NCBI GenBank assembly: GCA_003030785.1
Contig: PYVH01000024.1
Span: 1-38,570, forward strand
Origin: Marinobacter sp. B9-2
GTDB taxonomy: Bacteria; Pseudomonadota; Gammaproteobacteria; Pseudomonadales; Oleiphilaceae
DNA length: 38,570 nt
Reading direction: 5' to 3'
In this document: positions 7,808 through 14,685 of the stretch, piece by piece
How the letters are laid out: every line of letters begins with the position of its first letter
Position numbering within the stretch: position 1 is the first letter of the stretch
Made by a program: the position numbers and the translations under genes
Notes under the pieces: generated by a model
Told to the model about the DNA's origin: nothing
Database searches by the model: none
Seen by the model: only the letters and a program-made list of their open reading frames with translations

Positions 7808-9084
7808 GGCAACACCTCAAACGCACGTGTAAAGAAATCCGGCCCGCCGAAATTGCCCGACTTCAAAGCCAGAGACAGCGGTCCCGGCCCGCCTACATCG
7901 GCGGCTTGGGTCCAGGGCACGCCCGGATCAATCTGGTCGCCGATCCGCAACGTGCGAATACCAAGCGCCGACACAACCGCACCCGAGGTCTCGCCTCCGG
8001 CCACCACCAGGCGGCCAACCCCTTCATTAACCAGGGTAACGGCGAGGTGGCCAAGGGCAGACTCAACAAGCTCGCCGGCACGCTCCGCCCCCAATGTCGC
8101 TTGAGCCTGCCGGACCTGATCCGGATCCGAGGAGGCGTAAACCAGAACCGGCGCTCCCGCCCTCAGTCTTTCGCGAGCGAAAGCCAGGGCCGCCTCCAGA
8201 TGATCATCACCCTCCGCAAGCTTCAAAGGATCAAGGGCAAAGCCTTCACCCTTGCCCAGAAAATCCGCCACCTGCCCCAGCGTTGCCCTCGAACAGCTGC
8301 CGGACAACACCAGTGCACCGCCAACACCCGGCTCCAGGCGCCCGGCTTCGGACACATTCGCCAGCCAGCCGCGTGAGCGGTACTCCGCGGGCAGCGCCTG
8401 GCCCAGGCCGGAGCCTCCGGTCACCAGCGGCTTATCAACAACCGCACCGGCCAGGGTTGCGAGATCCGATTCATCCAGGGTGTCACAAATCACATGCCGG
8501 ACACCGTCGGATTCCAGGGCCTTCAGTCTCTCGCCGGCGGTACCGGGCCCCTGCCTCAGTACCGGCCATGGCAGCAGGCCCACGTTGCCCTTTGTTTGCC
8601 GAGCCAGCACACGCACCAGATCGGCATCCTTCATTGGGTTGAGTGGGTGGTCCTGCATGCCGCTGTCATTCAAAAGCCGGTCACCCACAAACAGATGCCC
8701 CTGATACACCGTACGGCCATTAACCGGGAACGCCGGCACCATCACCGTCTGGCGGGCGTTCAGGGCATCCAGAAGAGCATCGCTGACCGGGCCAATATTG
8801 CCGCGATCCGTGGAATCAAACGTGGAGCAGTACTTGAAGAAAATCTGCCGGGCACCGAGGTCCTGAAGCCAGGCCAGGGCCGCCAGTGACTCAGTGACCG
8901 CCTGCTCGGCGGGGCATGAGCGTGATTTAAGCGCCACCACAACAGCATCAACGTTGCTCAGGTCGGGTTTACCCTCAGGCACGCCAATTACCTGAATACA
9001 GCGCATACCGCTGCGAACCAGATTGTTCGCCAGATCGGTTGCCCCGGTGAAGTCATCGGCGATTGCGCCCAACACAATACTCAT
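7804..9084 (-). CDS. otnK: 3-oxo-tetronate kinase (four-carbon acid sugar kinase, former DUF1537)
   Basis: A 426-residue acid-sugar kinase. The N-terminal domain opens with MSIVLGAIADDFTGATDLA, whose DDFTGA is the hallmark of the DUF1537 family. The C-terminal nucleotide-binding domain contains LVVAGGETSGAVVSALG near residue 370. OtnK phosphorylates 3-oxo-tetronate at O4. A GTG at 9090 would overlap the ltnD stop as GTGA, but the ATG at 9084 has GAGGAG at ideal spacing and is preferred. Tight coupling to ltnD and otnC marks the core of the pathway operon. Confidence 0.93.
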   Translation of the reverse strand: MSIVLGAIADDFTGATDLANNLVRSGMRCIQVIGVPEGKPDLSNVDAVVVALKSRSCPAEQAVTESLAALAWLQDLGARQIFFKYCSTFDSTDRGNIGPVSDALLDALNARQTVMVPAFPVNGRTVYQGHLFVGDRLLNDSGMQDHPLNPMKDADLVRVLARQTKGNVGLLPWPVLRQGPGTAGERLKALESDGVRHVICDTLDESDLATLAGAVVDKPLVTGGSGLGQALPAEYRSRGWLANVSEAGRLEPGVGGALVLSGSCSRATLGQVADFLGKGEGFALDPLKLAEGDDHLEAALAFARERLRAGAPVLVYASSDPDQVRQAQATLGAERAGELVESALGHLAVTLVNEGVGRLVVAGGETSGAVVSALGIRTLRIGDQIDPGVPWTQAADVGGPGPLSLALKSGNFGGPDFFTRAFEVLP

Positions 9085-9086
9085 GC

Positions 9087-10022
9087 TCACTCCTCACCAC
9101 TGTCGTTGGCGGCATCCGGCAACGTGATGCCGGCAAGCCGTTCGTAGACCTTGATCACCGCTGAATCGTCTTCCTTCCCGAACCCGGCCGCCTTCGCTGC
9201 GGTAAACTGCTGAAGCGCACTGGCGGCCACGGGGGTTGGCATGGCCAGCTCCCGCCCGGTGTCGTGAACAATATTGAGATCCTTAACGAAGATATCGACC
9301 GCTGAGAGAGGGGAGTAATCGCCCTTGAGAATATGCGGGACGCGGTTCTCGAACATCCAGGAGTTACCGGCTGAGTGAGTAATTACCTCGTAAACGACCT
9401 CGGGCGGCAATCCCATCCGGATCGCCATAGCCATGGCCTCCGCTGCTGCAGCAATATGAACCCCGGCCAGCAGCTGATTGACCAGCTTCATACTCGACCC
9501 GATTCCGGGCGCATCTCCCAACCGGTAGACGGTCGCCGCCATGGCATCAAGGACCGGCTCGGCAAGGCCGAACGCATCCGTGCTTCCCGAGGCCATCACC
9601 GAAAGCTGGCCAGCCCTCGCTTTGGCCGCACCGCCACTGATGGGTGCATCCAGCATCTCGATACCCGCCTGGCCGAGCCGTTCAGCAAGATCACGGGCAA
9701 TCGCCGGCGCCACTGTTGCGCACTGAATCACCAGGCTGCCCGGCTTTAAGCCGGCAAGAAGCCCGGATTCACCAAAAAGCACCTGTTCGACCTGGGCCGC
9801 ATTCACTACCACCAACAACACAACATCGCTTTTGGCAGCCAGTTCAGCGAGCGCACGCACAGTGCGACCACCAGCGTGCTCAAAGCCCGCCCGGGCCTTT
9901 TCGCTGACATCACACCCGGTAACCTCAAACCCACACTCAAGCAGGGCCGTAGCTGTTCCCATTCCCATGGCGCCCAGACCTACCACACCGACGCGGGGCT
10001 TTGTTCCGGATAAGCTTGTCAC
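9087..10022 (-). CDS. ltnD: L-threonate dehydrogenase (beta-hydroxyacid dehydrogenase family)
   Basis: A 311-residue NAD-dependent dehydrogenase. It has GVVGLGAMGMG at residues 12-22, the substrate loop LDAPISGGAAKA near 124, and catalytic Lys179 in SSMKLVNQL, all in the family pattern. LtnD oxidises L-threonate to 2-oxo-tetronate. Translation starts at GTG, preceded by AGGAGG at seven bases. It is the first gene of the leftward operon, about 35 bp from the tandem operators. The assignment rests on family plus the complete otnK-otnC-otnI neighbourhood. Confidence 0.9.
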   Translation of the reverse strand: MTSLSGTKPRVGVVGLGAMGMGTATALLECGFEVTGCDVSEKARAGFEHAGGRTVRALAELAAKSDVVLLVVVNAAQVEQVLFGESGLLAGLKPGSLVIQCATVAPAIARDLAERLGQAGIEMLDAPISGGAAKARAGQLSVMASGSTDAFGLAEPVLDAMAATVYRLGDAPGIGSSMKLVNQLLAGVHIAAAAEAMAMAIRMGLPPEVVYEVITHSAGNSWMFENRVPHILKGDYSPLSAVDIFVKDLNIVHDTGRELAMPTPVAASALQQFTAAKAAGFGKEDDSAVIKVYERLAGITLPDAANDSGEE

Positions 10023-10056
10023 TTGCTGGCCTCCTGATTCTTGTTTTGATTGTTTG

Positions 10057-10086
10057 ATGGTAGCGCTACCATGTTAGCGCTACCAT
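10057..10086. promoter_or_regulatory. Two overlapping LacI-type operators
   Basis: ATGGTAGCGCTACCAT (10057-10072) is a perfect 16-bp palindrome. ATGTTAGCGCTACCAT (10071-10086) repeats it with one mismatched pair. The TAGCGCTA cores are 14 bp apart and the sites share two bases. The symmetric central CG step is typical of LacI-family operators, and the outline resembles GntR gluconate-repressor sites. The pair lies between ltnD and the divergent regulator gene, so the neighbouring LacI protein is the obvious ligand. Confidence 0.88.
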
Positions 10087-10087
10087 C

Positions 10088-10116
10088 GTTTTAGTTGATA
10101 AGATTGCGATCAGCAA
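10088..10116 (-). promoter_or_regulatory. Predicted sigma70 promoter of the tetronate operon
   Basis: Read leftward, TTGCTG (10116-10111) and TAAAAC (10093-10088) are separated by 17 bases. Transcription would begin inside the operator pair, which starts two bases after the -10, so a bound repressor would block initiation or escape. Neither hexamer is consensus, but spacing and operator placement agree. Confidence 0.55.
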
Positions 10117-10141
10117 GTTACCGTCGCGAGGACTACGACCA

Positions 10142-11182
10142 ATGTCTAACATGGAAGCCTCTTCCCCGGAACCCCGCAAGCGGAGAGGTTCTGATAAACC
10201 AACGCTGAAACAGGTCGCGGAAGCGGCCGGGGTTTCCCCCATCACGGTATCCCGGGCCCTGAACACGCCAGGCCGCGTGAACAAGGAAACCCGCCGACGG
10301 GTCACCGAAGCCGTGGAGCAACTGGGCTACGTACCCAACCTGATCGCCGGCAGCCTGGCCTCGGCCAGTTCGCGATTTATTGCCGTTATCGTTCCTTCGC
10401 TCGCCAACGCAGTTTTCATTGAAGTGATCAAGGGGCTTCAGGAAGCTTTCGAAGCCAAGGGCTACCAGATACTGCTCGGCAATACCGATTACGATCTTCA
10501 GAGGGAGCACCAACTGGTACGAACCTTTCTGGGATGGTCCTGTTCCGGACTGGTGATTGCCGGCTTGCGCCACAGCAAAGCCTGCCAAGGCCTTCTGGAA
10601 ACCTGGAACAAGCCGATCGTGGAAATGATGGAATTGGGTAAAGGGTTGGACTTGAACGTGGGGCTGGACCACCGGGAAGCGGGCGCTTGTATGGCCAGGC
10701 ACCTGTTAGACAGGCACTATCGCTCCATCATCTATGTGGGCGCCTGTATGGACAGGGATTACCGGGCTAACATGCGGTATGAGGGACACAAAGAAATTCT
10801 CGCGCAAGCGGGGCTGGAAGCGCCGATAATTGAGCTGGACAGACTCGGCAGCCTGGAAGCCGGCGCGGTTGCGCTCGACATGGTTCTGGAGCAATGCCCC
10901 AGAACTGATGCCATCCATTTCGCCAACGACGACCTCGCCACTGGCGCTTTGCTACACGCCCAACGGCTGGGCCTTGGCGTGCCACAGGACATCGCCATCG
11001 CCGGGTTCAACGGCCTGCCCCTTGGCCAGCAGGTGACGCCGAGACTGACAACTATTCAGTCTCCCAGGGAGACCATGGGGCGGCTTGCAGCCGAGCAAAT
11101 ACTGAGGCGCCTGAACGACGAACCCATAACCGATAAACAATTGAACGTGGCATTCCGCACCCTCATTGGTGAAAGCACCTGA
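10142..11182 (+). CDS. LacI-family transcriptional regulator of the tetronate operon
   Basis: A 346-residue repressor. The N-terminal helix-turn-helix is typical (LKQVAEAAGVSPITVSRALN, about residues 22-41), followed by the hinge helix NLIAGSLAS and a periplasmic-binding-like effector domain beginning ASSRFIAVIVPS. It most resembles the gluconate-type (GntR/IdnR) branch, in line with a sugar-acid effector such as threonate, erythronate or 2-oxo-tetronate. GAGGA precedes the ATG by about ten bases. It is divergent from ltnD across 119 bp holding two operators and probably controls the operon and perhaps itself. Confidence 0.9.
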   Translation: MSNMEASSPEPRKRRGSDKPTLKQVAEAAGVSPITVSRALNTPGRVNKETRRRVTEAVEQLGYVPNLIAGSLASASSRFIAVIVPSLANAVFIEVIKGLQEAFEAKGYQILLGNTDYDLQREHQLVRTFLGWSCSGLVIAGLRHSKACQGLLETWNKPIVEMMELGKGLDLNVGLDHREAGACMARHLLDRHYRSIIYVGACMDRDYRANMRYEGHKEILAQAGLEAPIIELDRLGSLEAGAVALDMVLEQCPRTDAIHFANDDLATGALLHAQRLGLGVPQDIAIAGFNGLPLGQQVTPRLTTIQSPRETMGRLAAEQILRRLNDEPITDKQLNVAFRTLIGEST

Positions 11183-11876
11183 ACCTATAGAAATGCCTTA
11201 ACGGCTCAGCCGGGAATCAATACTTGCGGTTGCGGGAACAATGATTCCGGAGGCCAACGTAGGTGGCAATCATGTCACCAAAGTGTTCATCTGTGGAAAA
11301 TAGCCGAGCCCAAGTGCTGTGCATTTTGGTGAGCCGGGTTAAAACCGTCCTTGGGACCGGGGTAGAACCCAACCGGAGCTTATTGTTCTTAAGTCAATGC
11401 GCTCCAATAGTTCCTCAGGTATCTTTCAAGCGGCCTGCTACTATGGGGCGGGAGAGGTACGCTGCGAATCTTTGAGGTAAACACTCAGTTGGCCAGGTTT
11501 GGTAGCAACTTGGTCAGCTGGAGCCGTTAGTTCCGCAGTAAATTACTCGTCAACAGTAGTGCCTTTTACTCTTACTCTGTTTTTGGTTCCGAGTTTAGTA
11601 TTCCTCCTGTTGAGATTCCCGCACCAGCGCTCCAGACTGACACCTAACGCTTTTATCGAACCGATTGATGGTCTTTCGCGGACGAAGCTAGTCTGCGGAC
11701 ATAGGGGAGGGTAGTTGGGTCAAAGTTGGGGCGAAAGGGGGCGTGTTTATCCGTGTTTTGAGGCTCGGTCTCTTTTGGTCTGAGCTGCTGACATGAACGG
11801 GTCCGGGTAGCCTTGCCTTGGATGAAGGCGTGAATTGTAAGAAAATAACCGCCGTGATGAAACGAAGGAGGTCATT
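11183..11876. other. Gene-poor intergenic stretch
   Basis: About 690 bp between the regulator and pncC. The only open frames are short (about 60-70 codons at 11263-11475 and 11499-11714), lack convincing ribosome binding sites and show no recognisable domain. I see no tRNA, transposase fragment or strong terminator. The last 60 bp hold a weak candidate promoter for pncC, TTGCCT (11813-11818) and TGTAAG (11836-11841) with a 17-base spacer. This could be decayed DNA or hold an unrecognised RNA. Confidence 0.6.
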
Positions 11877-12377
11877 ATGCTGGCCAGCGATCAGGAATTG
11901 GAAGAGGCAGGCAATCGCCTCGGTGAACGACTGCTGCGAACTGGCCGTACTGTCGCTACGGCGGAAAGTTGCACCGGCGGCTGGGTTGCCAAGGTACTGA
12001 CCGACCGTGCCGGCTCCTCGGCTTACGTGCTTGGCGGGCTGGTAACCTACAGCAATGAGGCCAAGCAGGGGTTGCTGGGCGTGACCCGGAAGTCGCTGGA
12101 TGAGCACGGGGCGGTCAGCGAACCGGTGGTGCGGGAAATGGTGGCCGGTGCCCTGGTGGCGACAGACGCGGACGTTGCCGTGGCCATCAGCGGTGTAGCC
12201 GGGCCCGGAGGTGGCAGCGAGGACAAGCCTGTGGGCACCGTCTGGTTTGCCTGGGGTAGCAGCCCGGCCTCCACCGTGGAGGTGGTAAAACACTTTGAGG
12301 GCGATCGTGATCAGGTTCGCCGGCAAGCCGTTCTCTTTGCCCTTCAAGGGGTTAACGATTTCGTGAGCGAACTCTGA
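11877..12377 (+). CDS. pncC: Nicotinamide-nucleotide amidase (CinA C-terminal domain)
   Basis: A 166-residue, stand-alone CinA C-terminal domain. It contains the catalytic-serine motif TAESCTGG (Ser31), SSAYVLGGLVTYSNEAK and AISGVAGPGGGSEDKPVGTVW. PncC deamidates nicotinamide mononucleotide to nicotinate mononucleotide, recycling the NMN released by NAD-dependent DNA ligase. AAGGAGGT lies five bases before the ATG. It sits directly upstream of recA, an arrangement common in gammaproteobacteria, with a LexA box between them. Confidence 0.93.
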   Translation: MLASDQELEEAGNRLGERLLRTGRTVATAESCTGGWVAKVLTDRAGSSAYVLGGLVTYSNEAKQGLLGVTRKSLDEHGAVSEPVVREMVAGALVATDADVAVAISGVAGPGGGSEDKPVGTVWFAWGSSPASTVEVVKHFEGDRDQVRRQAVLFALQGVNDFVSEL

Positions 12378-12426
12378 CGGCTTTCACATCCGGAGGGGTT
12401 GGTCTCCTTTGCGGGTTATGTTTTAA

Positions 12427-12446
12427 TACTGTTCAAATATACAGGG
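12427..12446 (+). promoter_or_regulatory. LexA (SOS) box upstream of recA
   Basis: TACTGTTCAAATATACAGGG contains CTGT-N8-ACAG (12429-12444), matching the gammaproteobacterial LexA consensus in all invariant positions. It lies 96 bp upstream of the recA start. A possible -10 (TAATAC, 12424-12429) overlaps its left edge. SOS induction of recA is therefore expected. Confidence 0.92.
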
Positions 12447-12541
12447 AATTGGCTGTTTAAGCTGTACGGATTCCCGATCCACTATTTCGCTGCCGGCCTT
12501 TATCTGAGGTTGGTGGCCCGGGCGACAGAGGGTTTGCACTG

Positions 12542-13588
12542 ATGGAAGACAACCGCAAGAAAGCATTGAGCGCAGCACTTGGGCAGATCGAGCGCCAGTT
12601 TGGCAAGGGCGCTGTCATGAAAATGGGTGATCAGCCCCGTGAAGCCATTCCTGCGGTCTCCACCGGCTCCCTGGGGCTGGACGTAGCCCTGGGTATCGGC
12701 GGTCTTCCCTATGGCCGGATCTGCGAAATCTACGGTCCGGAGAGTTCCGGTAAGACCACGCTCACCCTGCAGGTGATTGCAGAAGCCCAGAAAGCCGGCA
12801 AAACCTGTGCGTTTGTGGATGCCGAGCACGCTCTCGATCCGGTGTATGCCGAGAAGCTGGGCGTTAATGTGGACGATCTGCTGGTTTCCCAGCCGGACAC
12901 CGGTGAACAGGCCCTGGAAATCTCCGACATGCTGGTCCGCTCCAACGCGGTTGATGTCATCATCGTTGACTCGGTAGCCGCCCTGACGCCGAAAGCGGAG
13001 ATTGAGGGTGAAATGGGCGACAGCCACGTTGGTCTGCAGGCGCGACTGATGTCACAGGCTCTGCGAAAGCTGACGGGCAACGTCAAGCATGCCAACTGCC
13101 TGATGATCTTCATTAACCAGATCCGCATGAAGATCGGCGTCATGTTCGGCAGCCCGGAAACCACCACCGGTGGTAACGCCCTGAAATTCTACTCCTCCGT
13201 TCGCCTCGATATCCGTCGCATCGGCGCCGTGAAAGACGGCGATGAAGTGGTTGGTAACGAGACCCGCGTTAAAGTGGTCAAGAACAAGGTGTGCCCGCCG
13301 TTCAAGCAGGCCGAGTTCCAGATCATGTACGGCAAGGGTATCTACCACATGGCGGAAGTCCTGGATATGGGCGTCAAGGAAGGCTTTGTTGACAAGTCCG
13401 GTGCCTGGTATGCCTACAACGGCGACAAGATTGGCCAGGGCAAGGCCAACGCCTGCAAGTTCCTGGAAGAAAATATGGACATTGCCAACGAGATCGAAGC
13501 CAAGGTTAGGGACAAGCTGATGCCCAAGCCCGAGCCAAAGAAAGAAGCCAAAGAAGAGCCCGCAGAAGCGAACGGTGAGCTGCTCTGA
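12542..13588 (+). CDS. recA: Recombinase RecA
   Basis: A 348-residue RecA, full length. The Walker A GPESSGKT is at residues 65-72. Further conserved blocks are [12 protein letters not shown], the Walker B region [12 protein letters not shown], loop L1 [12 protein letters not shown], and loop L2 with [27 protein letters not shown] split around the conserved glutamine. The last 25 residues are an acidic and lysine-rich tail. RecA catalyses homologous strand exchange and stimulates LexA self-cleavage. GAGGG precedes the ATG. The usual downstream partner recX is absent here; a flavodoxin-like gene follows after 19 bp. Confidence 0.99.
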   Translation: MEDNRKKALSAALGQIERQFGKGAVMKMGDQPREAIPAVSTGSLGLDVALGIGGLPYGRICEIYGPESSGKTTLTLQVIAEAQKAGKTCAFVDAEHALDPVYAEKLGVNVDDLLVSQPDTGEQALEISDMLVRSNAVDVIIVDSVAALTPKAEIEGEMGDSHVGLQARLMSQALRKLTGNVKHANCLMIFINQIRMKIGVMFGSPETTTGGNALKFYSSVRLDIRRIGAVKDGDEVVGNETRVKVVKNKVCPPFKQAEFQIMYGKGIYHMAEVLDMGVKEGFVDKSGAWYAYNGDKIGQGKANACKFLEENMDIANEIEAKVRDKLMPKPEPKKEAKEEPAEANGELL

Positions 13589-13607
13589 GATTGATATAGG
13601 GGGGCGT

Positions 13608-14078
13608 ATGGATGGCATGAAGAAACTTTTGATCGTTGCTCATGCGCCGTCCCCAAATACGCTCAAGCTTCGGGAAGCGGCTGAGCAGGGTGCTCGCCAC
13701 GAAGACATCGAAGGCGTTGAGGTGACGGTTCTGGCACCGCTGGACGCGGGCCCTGCGGATGTTCTTTCCTGTGACGCTATCATCCTCGGCACCACGGAAA
13801 ACCTGGCTTACATGAGTGGCGCTCTGAAAGATTTTTTCGATCGCAGCTACTATCCCTGCCTGGAAAAAACCCAGGGCTTGCCCTTTGCCTACTATATCCG
13901 TGCCGGGCAAGACGGTACGGGCACCAATCGCGCCATTGAGAGCATCACCACCGGGCTGCGCTGGAAGCGGATTCAGGAGCCACTGATCTGCCGTGGTGAG
14001 TATCGGGATGAGTTTGAAGATCAGTGCCGGGAGCTGGGTATGTATGTGGCGGCGAGTCTGGACGCAGGGCTGGTGTAA
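13608..14078 (+). CDS. Flavodoxin/NAD(P)H-dependent FMN reductase-like protein
   Basis: A 156-residue flavodoxin-fold protein. It opens with a strand and phosphate-binding loop (LLIVAHAPSPNTLKLREAA), followed by the second FMN loop IILGTTENLAYMSGALKDFFD. The nearest families are flavodoxin-like NADPH:FMN reductases; its physiological partner is unknown. The ATG at 13608 has AGGGGGG directly upstream; a frame extending back to 13575 would overlap recA and is less likely, and Met at 13617 is another option. Its placement right after recA suggests co-transcription. Confidence 0.8.
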   Translation: MDGMKKLLIVAHAPSPNTLKLREAAEQGARHEDIEGVEVTVLAPLDAGPADVLSCDAIILGTTENLAYMSGALKDFFDRSYYPCLEKTQGLPFAYYIRAGQDGTGTNRAIESITTGLRWKRIQEPLICRGEYRDEFEDQCRELGMYVAASLDAGLV

Positions 14079-14090
14079 GCTAACGGCAGC

Positions 14091-14468
14091 TCAACTCGCA
14101 AACCGGTTGTAGAAGCCTTCAATCCGCGACAGGGCATTGTCGACGGTTCTTGAATAGCCTTTCTTGTCCAGGCAATAACTGAACTGGACGCTCACGCGGT
14201 AACCGGCCTGATAGGGCTGGCAGTCCACCACCCGGGCGCAAACCCGCGATTCGCTGATGTATTTGCCGTCAAAATCCAGGAATAGTCGGACTCCCGGTTC
14301 TACCGGCCTCGGGCAGAGTACGGCCATGCCATAGCGGTTGAGATCCAGACAGGTAACCGAAGTGGCCTGTTTGCCATGGCCAAAGAAGCCACGCTCCCGA
14401 AGCTGAACCTTCAGGCAGGAGGCTGGGTAGCGATCCTTGATTCTGCGTTCTGCGGAATCACTGGTCAT
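14091..14468 (-). CDS. PilZ-domain-like protein
   Basis: A 125-residue protein resembling single-domain PilZ receptors for cyclic di-GMP. The N-terminal arginine motif is seen as ERRIKDRYPA (residues 7-16). The second motif, normally (D/N)xSxxG, reads DLNRYG, with Asn for Ser, so nucleotide binding may be altered or lost. The C-terminal part has the expected strand pattern (ARVVDCQPYQAGYRVSVQF). The ATG at 14468 is preferred; the frame stays open to 14588 but that extension is low complexity and not conserved-looking. It is convergent with the flavodoxin-like gene. Confidence 0.7.
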   Translation of the reverse strand: MTSDSAERRIKDRYPASCLKVQLRERGFFGHGKQATSVTCLDLNRYGMAVLCPRPVEPGVRLFLDFDGKYISESRVCARVVDCQPYQAGYRVSVQFSYCLDKKGYSRTVDNALSRIEGFYNRFAS

Positions 14469-14581
14469 ACGCTGGCGTCCGTTGCGTGCATTGTATTTAT
14501 TGTCGGGAGATGAAGTGTAGTTCCGGAAAGACTGGCTGAAAAATGAACGGCGGCAGAACTGTGAACTGCCTAACAAAATCC

Positions 14582-14596
14582 CGCGCACTGTGCGCG
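14582..14596. repeat. Perfect palindrome CGCGCAC-T-GTGCGCG
   Basis: A 15-bp odd palindrome with 7-bp arms lies 90 bp upstream of the LonB-type protease gene and upstream of the likely PilZ start. It could be a regulator site or an mRNA hairpin; nothing nearby identifies a ligand. Confidence 0.5.
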
Positions 14597-14685
14597 ACTC
14601 CAGAAATCTTCGTGCTGAACGCGACAGAGCCGACCTCAGAATCTACAATGACCGGCCAATGTGTTAACCGTTACAGGACCAAACC

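Noticed and set aside
11499-11714. 71-codon frame with a hydrophobic stretch before pncC
   Set aside because: No ribosome binding site or family resemblance, and poor codon character; kept only as part of the gene-poor interval.
11643-11720. ACCTAAC and GTTGGGT about 75 bp apart, resembling integron attC core sites
   Set aside because: The inner arms do not pair and the two cores are not fully complementary; no integrase or cassette gene is nearby.
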